NCBI GenBank assembly: GCA_035943095.1
Contig: DASZCN010000092.1
Span: forward strand, 17,861-81,860
DNA length: 64,000 nucleotides
Reading direction: 5' to 3'
DNA from: AG41 sp035943095
Lineage (GTDB): Bacteria > Gemmatimonadota > Gemmatimonadetes > Gemmatimonadales > GWC2-71-9
The notes beneath the pieces were generated by a model that was given only the letters and a program-made list of their open reading frames with translations, was not told where the DNA came from and searched no databases. Positions 1 to 7,639 of this stretch are shown here, in pieces. Position 1 is the stretch's first letter, and each line of letters begins with the position of its first letter. Position numbers and translations under genes: made by a program.

Positions 1-69
1 GAGTCCCTCTTCGGCGCGCAATGAAACGCGACACAGCGTGGTCGGAACGCGCTTCCGGAGGCGAGTTAA

Positions 70-156
70 GATACTGGTGGGTATCCCACTATCGCCCTGG
101 ACAGGATTTCTTGCTAGAAAGGATCCCAATCAGTATCGTAGATACCAATGGGTATC
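70..156. promoter_or_regulatory. Paired TetR-type operators flanking the tetR promoter
   Basis: Two 16-bp dyads share one layout, GATAC plus a central region plus GGTATC: GATACTGGTGGGTATC at 70-85 and GATACCAATGGGTATC at 141-156. The second has perfect 6-bp arms and its centre contains the tetR ATG (148-150). They bracket the likely promoter, as expected for autorepression by the adjacent TetR regulator. The dyads are seen directly; that this protein binds them is inferred. Confidence 0.6.
111..139 (+). promoter_or_regulatory. Probable tetR promoter (leaderless)
   Basis: A -35 like TTGCTA (111-116) and a -10 like TATCGT (134-139) are separated by exactly 17 bp. The -10 ends 8 nt before the ATG at 148 and no Shine-Dalgarno is present, so transcription probably starts at or next to the start codon. 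Confidence 0.45.
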
Positions 157-594
157 ATCCGCCAGAGGCGAAAGGCTGAGACGCGAGCCATGCTCTTGGA
201 GGCAGGCTTGGCTGCCTTCGCCGAGCGGGGGATCGAGCTCGCTACGCTCGATGAGGTCGCCGAGGCTGCCGGGTTCACGAAGGGCGCTATCTACCGCCAG
301 TTTCCCTCGAAGAGCGCCTTCCTGCTCGCCCTGTTCGAGCAGTACGCCGCTGTGGCCCGAGCAGGGGCTGGAGCACGTCAGGCGGCGTGGTTCATCCCGC
401 TCACCCTCCAATTTGCCGCCCATGCCATGCGCGATCCCCTCCTCAAGCGGCGGTTCGCCGTCGTATTGACGGAGGCCCCCGACGGCGGTGCCGCCGAGGG
501 ACAGCTTCTCAAGGCATTGTCGCGCATCCTGCCCCCCGTGGCCCCGCCCCCGCCTCCCGCCCCGCTTGTCGGACCGCGTCGCAAGGCTTCATGA
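148..594 (+). CDS. TetR/AcrR-family transcriptional regulator (short)
   Basis: Ligand-responsive repressor of 148 aa. Residues about 8-55 form the TetR N-terminal helix-turn-helix, with the recognition-helix region AGFTKGAIYRQFPSK. The effector-binding part is only about 90 residues, against roughly 130-150 in typical family members, and ends in a proline-rich tail (residues about 127-143) encoded by a C-rich stretch. It is therefore either a genuinely short regulator or is cut by an indel near 530-570. The stop overlaps the next start as ATGA (591-594), which favours natural coupling to the downstream cyclase-family gene. The family call is firm; the effector is unknown. Confidence 0.85.
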   Translation: MGIIRQRRKAETRAMLLEAGLAAFAERGIELATLDEVAEAAGFTKGAIYRQFPSKSAFLLALFEQYAAVARAGAGARQAAWFIPLTLQFAAHAMRDPLLKRRFAVVLTEAPDGGAAEGQLLKALSRILPPVAPPPPPAPLVGPRRKAS

Positions 595-1253
595 GCGCGC
601 TCATCGACCTGAGCCACGAGATCGAGCACGGCATGGTCACCTACCCAGGTCTTCCCGTGCCGGTGATCAGCGACTGGCTCGCACGCAACGCGTCCACCAG
701 CCGCTACGCGCCCGGCACGACCTTCCAGATGGGCAAGATCGAGATGCTTGCGAACACGGGTACGTATATCGACGCTCCGTTCCATCGCTACGAGGGCGGC
801 GCCGACGTCGCGGGCTACGCGCTCGACGCGATCGCGGACCTTCCCGGTGTCGTCGTGCGAGCGACCCAGCGCTCAGGTCGGGCGCTCGACGTCGAGGTGT
901 TCCGGGGACGCGACATGCGCCGGAAGGCGGTCCTGTTGCTCACCGGGTGGGATGCGCACTGGCGGACGGAGCGCTACGGCACGGGGCATCCGTTCATCAC
1001 GCGCGCCGCCGCGGAGCTCCTCGTGGCGGCCGGCGCGGCACTCGTGGGGATCGACTCGCTCAATATCGACGACTCGGCGGACGGAACACGCCCCGCCCAC
1101 TCCCTCCTGCTCGGCGCCGGAATCCCGATCGTCGAGCACCTGTGCAGGCTCAGCGAGGTGCCCGATCAGGGCTTTCGTTTCTTCGCGGTCCCCCCGCGGG
1201 TGCGTGGGATGGGAAGCTTTCCGGTGCGCGCCTTCGCCCTCATCGACGAGTGA
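591..1253 (+). CDS. Cyclase-family protein (kynurenine formamidase-like fold)
   Basis: 220 aa. The start is the ATG at 591, overlapping the tetR stop by 4 nt; an upstream in-frame start would run deep into tetR. The N-terminus LIDLSHEIEHGM is typical of the metal-dependent cyclase/KynB fold. The family metal motif HxGTHxDxPxH appears as NTGTYIDAPFH (residues 55-65): D61 and H65 are kept, but the first two histidines are N55 and Y59. The protein may bind metal differently or act on another substrate. Translational coupling to TetR suggests the regulator controls it. The fold is well supported; the reaction is not known. Confidence 0.8.
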   Translation: MSALIDLSHEIEHGMVTYPGLPVPVISDWLARNASTSRYAPGTTFQMGKIEMLANTGTYIDAPFHRYEGGADVAGYALDAIADLPGVVVRATQRSGRALDVEVFRGRDMRRKAVLLLTGWDAHWRTERYGTGHPFITRAAAELLVAAGAALVGIDSLNIDDSADGTRPAHSLLLGAGIPIVEHLCRLSEVPDQGFRFFAVPPRVRGMGSFPVRAFALIDE

Positions 1254-1260
1254 CAGCACA

Positions 1261-1288
1261 CGAGGGCCCGGCACGCACCGGGCCCTCG
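1261..1288. terminator. Bidirectional terminator hairpin between the cyclase and susD genes
   Basis: A perfect 11-bp stem CGAGGGCCCGG / CCGGGCCCTCG with loop CACGCA lies in the 54-bp gap between convergent genes. An outer TGACAG (1251-1256) can also pair with CTGTCA (1291-1296). There is no T-tract, so it may act as a stall or mRNA-end protector for both genes. Confidence 0.6.
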
Positions 1289-1307
1289 CACTGTCACCAC
1301 TCCCCAC

Positions 1308-2570
1308 TCAGAAATTCGGGTTGTTCTGCTTCTCCACGTCGGGCAGCGGCAGGCACAGTTGCGTGCCGTACACCAACCCTCCGGGGTATGGCGTGCCGGC
1401 CGGGGGGTTTAGGGGCGCGTTGAACCGGATCGCATCCCCCAGGTGCTGTCCCTCCAGGAAGAACTCGCGGCGCCGCTGGTCGTAGAGGGCGGCCGCCACC
1501 GTGGCCGAATCGACACTGGTAATCGCCGTGTCTCCCCCCCGTGCGCGGAAGTTGCTGATGATGCTGTCGGCCCCCGCGAAGTCGGCGGCGGCGAGATCCG
1601 CCTCGGCAATGATGAGCCGTGCCTCGTCTCGCGAGGCAAGCCGGATGGGACTCGAGGCCGATTGATACTTGAGCTGTTCGTAGAGCGGCACGCCGGTGAC
1701 GCTGACACTGTCCGGTCGCCGGAACATGAACGGGACCCTGGGATCAGTCATGTTTATATAAGGTGACCCGAGCGACGTATTGGTGCTCGTCGCGCTGTTC
1801 TCCTGCCAGACCCGATTGTTGCGACGCCCATTGATCGCCGAGGCGGTCACGAACTTCGCGAACGCGGGCGCGACGAGCTGCCCGTCGGCCTTCGCCGCGG
1901 CAAACTGTCCGAGTCCGACGTACGCCCGCGCCCGGCCGACCAGCGCCATGTTCAGCACGCTGGTCTGGCCCGTGGCCGTCGCCGAGGTGATGGCGTCACT
2001 GAAGGTAGCCACGGCGAGCTTGAAGACACTGTCGCGCTGGATCTCTCCTCCGTACACGGTCTGGCGGTTGGCGTCGAGCGTGGAGATCACCATCGTGCAG
2101 AACCCTTCGCCCAGCAGCACGAGGCTGTATCCCTCGTACGCCTGCAGCGTGGCGATCAACGTGTCACGGCTGGGCACCTGGGCGTCGGTCCAGCCCTGGA
2201 GGAGGAAGAGGACGTTCAGTGCCGAAAAGCGTGCCGTTTGCAGCGGCGTGTACACGCCGAGGCCAATGCATGAGTTCACGGCGTAACGGAGATCGCTCGA
2301 CGCCATCGTGCGCCGGTCGTAGGGGAACCGATCGGCCGTCTGCGTCGCGTCGAGTAACTCGTCCGTGATCAGGCCGCCCATGACCGCGTAGGACCCGGCG
2401 GCGCACTCGAAGTCGGCGATGGCGCCATTGACGAGCAACTGCGCGTTTGCGGGCACTTCGAGCACGTCCGCCGGCACGTTGCTCGGGTTCTGGACTTCGA
2501 GGGCGTTATCGAACAGGCTGCACCCCGCCAGCGAAAGCAGCCCGAGGACCAGGATCGTAGAGTGTTTCAT
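1308..2570 (-). CDS. SusD/RagB-family nutrient-binding outer-membrane lipoprotein
   Basis: 420 aa. Surface lipoprotein that caps a SusC-type TonB-dependent channel and captures the substrate. It has a signal peptide with lipobox LAGC (acylated C17). The TPR-like middle and the family C-terminal pattern are visible: a segment resembling RLIIAEADLAAADFAGAD, then RRREFFLEGQHLGDAIRF close to the C-terminus. It starts 12 nt after the susC-like gene stop, so the two form an operon. In Bacteroidota and Gemmatimonadota such pairs import glycans, peptides or other polymers. No carbohydrate-active enzyme sits next to this pair, so the substrate cannot be predicted. Confidence 0.9.
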   Translation of the reverse strand: MKHSTILVLGLLSLAGCSLFDNALEVQNPSNVPADVLEVPANAQLLVNGAIADFECAAGSYAVMGGLITDELLDATQTADRFPYDRRTMASSDLRYAVNSCIGLGVYTPLQTARFSALNVLFLLQGWTDAQVPSRDTLIATLQAYEGYSLVLLGEGFCTMVISTLDANRQTVYGGEIQRDSVFKLAVATFSDAITSATATGQTSVLNMALVGRARAYVGLGQFAAAKADGQLVAPAFAKFVTASAINGRRNNRVWQENSATSTNTSLGSPYINMTDPRVPFMFRRPDSVSVTGVPLYEQLKYQSASSPIRLASRDEARLIIAEADLAAADFAGADSIISNFRARGGDTAITSVDSATVAAALYDQRRREFFLEGQHLGDAIRFNAPLNPPAGTPYPGGLVYGTQLCLPLPDVEKQNNPNF

Positions 2571-2582
2571 CGGTCGCTCTCC

Positions 2583-5528
2583 TCAGTAGCTCACGTTGAC
2601 GGTGAAGATCCACTGCTCGAGCTGTGGCAGGTCGGCCTGCTCCCAGGCGCTGAAGTTCCCGCCGCGGGTGCCGCCCAGGAACATCGCTTCGGGCTCGAGC
2701 CCCGGATACCGCGTCCACGTGAGGAGGTTGCGGCCGGCGACTGACACGATCGCGTGGCTCGCCCCGACCTTCTGTACCCACTCGTCCGGCAGCGTGTAGG
2801 AGGCGGACACCTGACGCAGCTTCAGGAAGCTCGCGTCGTTGATGTAGAAGTCCGGTATGCCGCCCGTCTGAATCTCGGCGACGGTGATCGGGTTCCCCTC
2901 GAGCGGGCGGAAGTTCTCGATGCACCGGGCGAAAATCGTGCAGCGCACCCGTGTGTTGCCGTCGAGCTTCTTGTAGCCGGTCTTGAAGTCGAAGAGACCT
3001 TCCACGCGCAGGCGGTTCCACAAGGTCACGGAGGGACTCAGGGCGCCCTCCACGTTCGGGATCGTGCGCCCGAGGTAGACGACAGGCGCACTGCTGCAGG
3101 CCACGCCACCGCCCTTCCCGTCGTCGCAGAGCACGTTGATGGCCTTCCCCGTTGGGTCGAGCTGTGCGCTCACCACTCGCTTCGCGAACCACGACCCCAC
3201 GGGGTACCCCACCTTGTGGAGCAGGAACGTTCCGGGTGACACCGAGTTCAACCCGGGCAGGAGGCTCTCGATCTTGTTGCTGTTGGTGGCCAGGTTGAAC
3301 GTCAGGTCGACGCTCACTGGTCCATGCGAATAGGGGCGCCCGTGCGCCAGCAGTTCGATACCCTGGTTCAACACGGCCCCGGCGTTGAAGAACTGCTGGC
3401 CCGAGAAGCCGATAGACGGCGCCACGTTGCGCTGCAGGATTTCGTCGGTGGTGCGCTTGCGGTAGTACGTGAATTCGAGGCCCAAGCGGTCGTCCCAGAG
3501 CCCGACATCGAACCCGAGCTCGATCTCTTTCCCGCGCTCCGGCCCGAGGTTAGGGTTCCCGATGTTTTGGGGCGTGACTGCAGTCACGTCTCCCGGGCCG
3601 GTGGCCGGGGCGTAGGTGCGCACGGCCGCGTTGTAAGTTGGCGCCCGGCCCGACTCGCCGTACGCCGCGCGCAGTCGCAGCTGGTTCACGAACGACCATG
3701 TCCAGAACGACTCGTCGCTCATGACCCAGCTGACGCTCGCCTTCGGGTAATACACGCTGGTGAAGTTCCTCCCGAAGGTGCTCTGATTGTCGGAGCGCAA
3801 CCCCGCCGTCACGAACACCCGGTCCCGCCAGGCGATCTGCTCCTGCCCGTACGCGCCGATGCTCTTGGTCTCCTCGAGCCCTCCGGCATTGCTGCGTGGT
3901 CCAGTCGTAGCATCTATCGACGACAGCCCCGGCGCCGGGAAGAACTGACCGTCCGCGAACGCCGTGTCGATGAGGGCATGATAGAACTGCAGGCCCGCCG
4001 AGGAGTTCGATTTGAGCGTAGGGGAGAGGTCGAAGGCGGCCGTCGCTGCGTAGTCGACCGTCGTGTTGTCGACGGCCCGGTTGGTCCGCGCGATGTAGCC
4101 GAGCGCATCTGAGCCGAAAAAGATCTGCAACGAGTCGATGAGGGGCTGGTACAGCTGGTTCAGCTCGCGCGTGCGATCCACACCGAACGTGATCCGGTGC
4201 GTGAACCACTTGACCGGGCGGTGCTGCAGCTGCACGCTGCCCGTGAACCGGTCGAGGCTCTGTGAGAAGTGATACTCCTCGTCATAAGCGACCGGGAGGC
4301 CGCTGTGGAACCCCTTCCGGAACGTGCCCAGATTGAGCGGGTTCATGAACACCGTCGTGAACATCCGGCCACCGCATCCGGCTTCGCAGCTCAGATCAGT
4401 CGGACCGCTCACGTAACCCATGTTCGCCGAGATCGTCACCTTGTCGCTGGGGGTCACGGTGACGTTGGCGCGCCCATTCGAGTGCCGCAAATCGTTGCTC
4501 GGCTCGGCGCCGCCCTGCAGCTCCGTACCGCCCGCCACGAAGTATTTCACGGTATTCGATCCGCCGCTCACGCTCGCCTGGTAGTCCGAGATGTGCCCGT
4601 TGCGGAAAATGTCGCCGACCTGGGCCTCCAAGTCCCTCAGATTGATCGACAGGAGGTTCCCCGCCGTATCCACCTGGTAATTGGTGGGGAAGCGCCCCTC
4701 GGGGTTCGCGAAGTAGTCGACTCCCTGGCGCAAGGTAAAGTTCCAGCGTGCGGGACCGGTATCGCCGTGTTTGGTGATGATCTGGATGACGCCGTTCGAC
4801 GCCTCCGTGCCGTACAGCGTGGCGGCGGCGGGACCCTTGACGATTTCGATGCTCTCGATCTGGTCCGGGTTGAAGTCGTTGAACCGGGAGATGGAGCTCG
4901 AGCCGAAGTCCTGATTGGTCGGTCCGGACGCGGGGTCGGCGTCCACCCGCACGCCGTCCACGTATACCAGCGGCTGGCTCTGCAGCGAGAAGCTCGAGGC
5001 GCCGCGGATGCGGATGCGCGAGCCGGATCCGACGGCGCCCGTCGCCGGCTGAATGAGCACGCCCGCCGCGCGGCCATTCAGCAAGCTCTGGACGTCGTTG
5101 ATCGGAGTGGTCTGGGTGATGCTTGCCGCGTCGATGAGCGAAACCGCGTTCCCGACCTGGCGCCGCTCTGCCTGCTCGGGAAGGCCTGTGACGACGACCT
5201 GCGACAGGTCGAGGGCCCTCTGCTCGAGCGTGATCCGAATGCTGGTGTCGCCGACGTTGACCGTGTCCTCGGCCGGCCGGTAGCCGATCGTTCGGACCTG
5301 CAGGACCGCGGTCGTACCCGGGACGTCGGCGAGGCGGAACCGGCCGCCCAGGTCCGTGGTGACCCGCAGCCTCGTGCCGGCGACCGTGATCACCGCGCTC
5401 GGGATCGGTTCGCCCGTCGCGCGGTTTGTGACGGTACCGACGATCGGTCCGCCCTGCGCCGCGAGCGGCTGCGTCATCGGCAATCCGACGACGAGAGTGA
5501 GACCGGCCACGACTGAAGGGAATCGCAT
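2583..5528 (-). CDS. SusC/RagA-family TonB-dependent outer-membrane transporter
   Basis: 981 aa. Signal peptide (residues 1-25, ending PLAAQ), a carboxypeptidase-regulatory-like domain (about 27-110), a plug domain (about 130-245, with the typical RIRGASSFSLQSQPLVYVDG) and a C-terminal beta-barrel ending in an aromatic residue (VNVSY). It imports the ligand bound by the SusD partner, using TonB/proton-motive force. It is first gene of the pair and has a recognisable promoter. The Shine-Dalgarno GGAGG lies inside a strong hairpin (see 5529-5555). Length and domain order are normal for the family. Confidence 0.93.
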   Translation of the reverse strand: MRFPSVVAGLTLVVGLPMTQPLAAQGGPIVGTVTNRATGEPIPSAVITVAGTRLRVTTDLGGRFRLADVPGTTAVLQVRTIGYRPAEDTVNVGDTSIRITLEQRALDLSQVVVTGLPEQAERRQVGNAVSLIDAASITQTTPINDVQSLLNGRAAGVLIQPATGAVGSGSRIRIRGASSFSLQSQPLVYVDGVRVDADPASGPTNQDFGSSSISRFNDFNPDQIESIEIVKGPAAATLYGTEASNGVIQIITKHGDTGPARWNFTLRQGVDYFANPEGRFPTNYQVDTAGNLLSINLRDLEAQVGDIFRNGHISDYQASVSGGSNTVKYFVAGGTELQGGAEPSNDLRHSNGRANVTVTPSDKVTISANMGYVSGPTDLSCEAGCGGRMFTTVFMNPLNLGTFRKGFHSGLPVAYDEEYHFSQSLDRFTGSVQLQHRPVKWFTHRITFGVDRTRELNQLYQPLIDSLQIFFGSDALGYIARTNRAVDNTTVDYAATAAFDLSPTLKSNSSAGLQFYHALIDTAFADGQFFPAPGLSSIDATTGPRSNAGGLEETKSIGAYGQEQIAWRDRVFVTAGLRSDNQSTFGRNFTSVYYPKASVSWVMSDESFWTWSFVNQLRLRAAYGESGRAPTYNAAVRTYAPATGPGDVTAVTPQNIGNPNLGPERGKEIELGFDVGLWDDRLGLEFTYYRKRTTDEILQRNVAPSIGFSGQQFFNAGAVLNQGIELLAHGRPYSHGPVSVDLTFNLATNSNKIESLLPGLNSVSPGTFLLHKVGYPVGSWFAKRVVSAQLDPTGKAINVLCDDGKGGGVACSSAPVVYLGRTIPNVEGALSPSVTLWNRLRVEGLFDFKTGYKKLDGNTRVRCTIFARCIENFRPLEGNPITVAEIQTGGIPDFYINDASFLKLRQVSASYTLPDEWVQKVGASHAIVSVAGRNLLTWTRYPGLEPEAMFLGGTRGGNFSAWEQADLPQLEQWIFTVNVSY

Positions 5529-5555
5529 GCCGCCTCCGAGAGGTGAGGAGGCAGC
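5529..5555 (-). promoter_or_regulatory. Hairpin sequestering the susC ribosome-binding site
   Basis: On the minus strand GCTGCCTCC pairs with GGAGGCGGC across a 9-nt loop (9 pairs, one a G-T wobble). The 3' arm contains the only Shine-Dalgarno (GGAGG) and is followed at once by the susC ATG. Folding would block initiation, so translation probably needs unfolding or a trans factor. The hairpin is seen directly; the regulatory role is inferred. Confidence 0.5.
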
Positions 5556-5557
5556 CT

Positions 5558-5585
5558 ATTCTACCGACGCACGTGACCCTTGCAA
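5558..5585 (-). promoter_or_regulatory. Probable promoter of the susCD pair
   Basis: On the minus strand, -35 TTGCAA (5585-5580) and -10 TAGAAT (5563-5558) are separated by 16 bp. The -10 matches TATAAT in five of six positions. It lies immediately upstream of the 5' leader holding the susC hairpin. Confidence 0.5.
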
Positions 5586-5597
5586 GTAGGAACGTGC

Positions 5598-6923
5598 CTA
5601 GTCTGCCGGCACGGCCTCCCTCGTCCCGAGCTTCCGCTCAATCTCCCGCGTGATGTGCATCGAGCAGAACTTCGGCCCACACATGGCACAGAACTCCGCG
5701 CTCTTGAAGTACTCGGCGGGCAGCGATTCGTCGTGCAGCTCGCGGGCGCGGGCGGGGTCGAGCGACAATCGGAACTGCTCGTTCCAGTCAAAAGCGTAGC
5801 GGGCGTGCGACAGTGCGTCGTCCCGGTCGCGTGCCCCGGACCGTCCGCGCGCGACGTCCGCGGCGTGGGCCGCGATTTTGTAGGCGATCACTCCCTCGCG
5901 CACCTCCTCGGCGTTCGGCAGACCGAGGTGCTCCTTGCGCGTCACGTAGCACAGCATGTCCGCCCCGTACCACCCGATCATCGCGGCGCCGATTGCCGAG
6001 GTGATGTGGTCGTAGCCCGGCGCGATGTCGGTCACGAGCGGGCCCAGCGTATAGAACGGCGCTTCGTGACAGATCTCTTTCTCCTTGCGGACATTCTCTT
6101 CAATCAGGTGCATCGGGATGTGGCCTGGGCCCTCGATCATCACTTGCACGTCCTGCGCCCACGCCCGCGCCGTGAGCTCCCCCAGCGTCTCGAGCTCGGC
6201 GAATTGCGCGCGGTCGTTTGCGTCCGCGAGCGAGCCTGGTCGCAGTGCATCGCCCAGGGAGAGCGTGACGTCGTACTTCCGGGCGATTTCGAGAATGCGA
6301 TCGAAATGCGTGTAGAACGGGTTCTGCCGGTTGTGATGCATCATCCAGTAGGCATGGAGCGAGCCGCCCCGCGACACGATCCCGGTCACGCGGCCGAGCG
6401 CGAGGCCGACGTATTCGCGCAGGATTCCACAGTGCACGGTCACGTAGTCGACTCCCTGCTGCGCCTGGTGCTCGACCATATCGAGCAGATCGTCCGCGGT
6501 GAGATCTTCGACCTGCTTGACCTCGGTCACCGCCTGATAGATCGGCACGGTGCCTATGGGCACCGGAGAGGCGTCGAGGATCGCCCGGCGGATGGCGTCG
6601 ATGTCGCCGCCGGTCGAGAGGTCCATCACCGTATCCGCGCCGTAATGCACGGCGTGGTGCAGCTTCTCGAGCTCCTGGTCGATGTTCGACTCGACCGCCG
6701 AGTTACCGATGTTGGCGTTGATCTTGACGCGCGACACCTTGCCGATGGCCATGGGATCGAGGCGCTTGGCGAGGTGATTCACGTTCGCCGGAACGATGAG
6801 CCGGCCGCGCGACACCTCTTCGCGAATCGTCTCGACCGGGAGCCCTTCGCGTTCCGCGACCCGCTGCATTTGAGGAGTGACGGTACCACGACGGGCGAAA
6901 TGCATCTGCGTGAGGCAGGTCAT
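5598..6923 (-). CDS. thiC: Phosphomethylpyrimidine synthase ThiC
   Basis: 441 aa radical-SAM enzyme converting 5-aminoimidazole ribotide to HMP-phosphate, the pyrimidine half of thiamine. The core is complete: NANIGNSAVESN near residue 70, DLSTGGDI, IEGPGHIPMHLI, and the C-terminal CX2CX4C cluster-binding motif CAMCGPKFC (C412, C415, C420) specific to ThiC. The N-terminal extension found in longer ThiC proteins is absent, as in many bacteria. It starts directly after a TPP riboswitch, with AGGGAG 6 nt before the ATG. It has no thi neighbours here. The ThiC cluster will be supplied by an iron-sulfur assembly system such as the suf operon 1.5 kb away. Confidence 0.97.
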   Translation of the reverse strand: MTCLTQMHFARRGTVTPQMQRVAEREGLPVETIREEVSRGRLIVPANVNHLAKRLDPMAIGKVSRVKINANIGNSAVESNIDQELEKLHHAVHYGADTVMDLSTGGDIDAIRRAILDASPVPIGTVPIYQAVTEVKQVEDLTADDLLDMVEHQAQQGVDYVTVHCGILREYVGLALGRVTGIVSRGGSLHAYWMMHHNRQNPFYTHFDRILEIARKYDVTLSLGDALRPGSLADANDRAQFAELETLGELTARAWAQDVQVMIEGPGHIPMHLIEENVRKEKEICHEAPFYTLGPLVTDIAPGYDHITSAIGAAMIGWYGADMLCYVTRKEHLGLPNAEEVREGVIAYKIAAHAADVARGRSGARDRDDALSHARYAFDWNEQFRLSLDPARARELHDESLPAEYFKSAEFCAMCGPKFCSMHITREIERKLGTREAVPAD

Positions 6924-6927
6924 ACGG

Positions 6928-7010
6928 GACTCCCTTCGCCGGTGCGAGCCGGATCAGGTTCAAAGGGTGTAATCTCAGCCCGCCGTAACCGCGGCGGGCA
7001 CCCCTGTCTC
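6928..7010 (-). promoter_or_regulatory. TPP riboswitch (THI box) controlling thiC
   Basis: Read on the minus strand, the leader holds the conserved TPP aptamer blocks in order: GGGGTGCCC, GGCTGAGATTACACCC, TTGAACCTGATCCGG and CACCGGCGAAGGGAG, with variable hairpin arms between. The last block contains the thiC Shine-Dalgarno (AGGGAG), so TPP binding should block ribosome access directly. The element fits between the def stop (7039) and the thiC ATG (6923). Confidence 0.95.
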
Positions 7011-7038
7011 CGGTCAATCTAACGTGGCGTAGCCTCCG

Positions 7039-7584
7039 TCACACCTCCCGCGGCTTGGGTGCGCCGTAGCGCTCCTCCGGCTGGTGCAGCTTCTCCCATT
7101 CGACGCGAAACGCGAACGGGTCGACACCACTCGGGCGGTCGAGTGCCAGAATGCCGTCCAGATGGTCGATCTCGTGCTGCAGCAGCTCGGCCATTGATCC
7201 GTTCGCCTCCATCGTGTGCTGCTTGCCCTTCAAGTCGGTGTAGCTGACGGTTACGGCGTGCGCCCGCGTGACCCGAACCAGGATCTCGGGAAACGAGAAG
7301 CAATCGTCCCAGACCAGAAAGTCCTCCGGCCCGACGTCGGTGACCTCCGGATTGATCATAGTCCAGCGCTGCTTGTCCATCTGGACAAACACGATCCGGA
7401 CCGGAGCGCCGATCTGCGGTGCCGCGAGCGCCCGGCCCATGTTGTATTGCTTCTTCGCGTCCGCAAGCGAATCCCGCAGGTCGTCTGCGACGAGTCGCGT
7501 CGCGGCCGACTTGGGGTTCTGGACCCGCTCACACCGGACCCGCAGTATCGGATCGCCCAGCTGGCGAATGTGCCGTATTGCCAT
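7039..7584 (-). CDS. def: Peptide deformylase (divergent motifs)
   Basis: 181 aa from the ATG at 7584 (MAIRHIRQLGDPILR). Longer reading frames would overlap the divergent gene at 7640. It removes the formyl group from nascent proteins. Motif 3, HEIDH (H137-H141), is intact and supplies two metal ligands. Motif 1 is GRALAAPQ (50-57) instead of GxGLAAPQ, and motif 2 is DDCFS (93-97) instead of EGCLS. The metal-binding C95 is kept, but the flanking residues differ. It could be a secondary, divergent deformylase. It lies just upstream of the thiC riboswitch, and read-through into thiC is possible. Confidence 0.85.
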   Translation of the reverse strand: MAIRHIRQLGDPILRVRCERVQNPKSAATRLVADDLRDSLADAKKQYNMGRALAAPQIGAPVRIVFVQMDKQRWTMINPEVTDVGPEDFLVWDDCFSFPEILVRVTRAHAVTVSYTDLKGKQHTMEANGSMAELLQHEIDHLDGILALDRPSGVDPFAFRVEWEKLHQPEERYGAPKPREV

Positions 7585-7603
7585 GCGCCGCCAATTTGGG
7601 GGT

Positions 7604-7633
7604 TTGGCGGCCGCGTGCAACTCGCGGTAACGT
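7604..7633 (+). promoter_or_regulatory. Probable leaderless promoter of the nucleotidyltransferase gene
   Basis: TTGGCG (7604-7609) and TAACGT (7628-7633) are 18 bp apart. The -10 ends 6 nt before the ATG at 7640 and there is no Shine-Dalgarno, suggesting transcription begins at the start codon. Confidence 0.35.
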
Positions 7634-7639
7634 AGCAGT

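Noticed and set aside
38..469. Open frame overlapping tetR on the plus strand
   Set aside because: Low-complexity Arg/Ser/Pro-rich translation typical of a GC-rich shadow frame; tetR in another frame has a clear family match.
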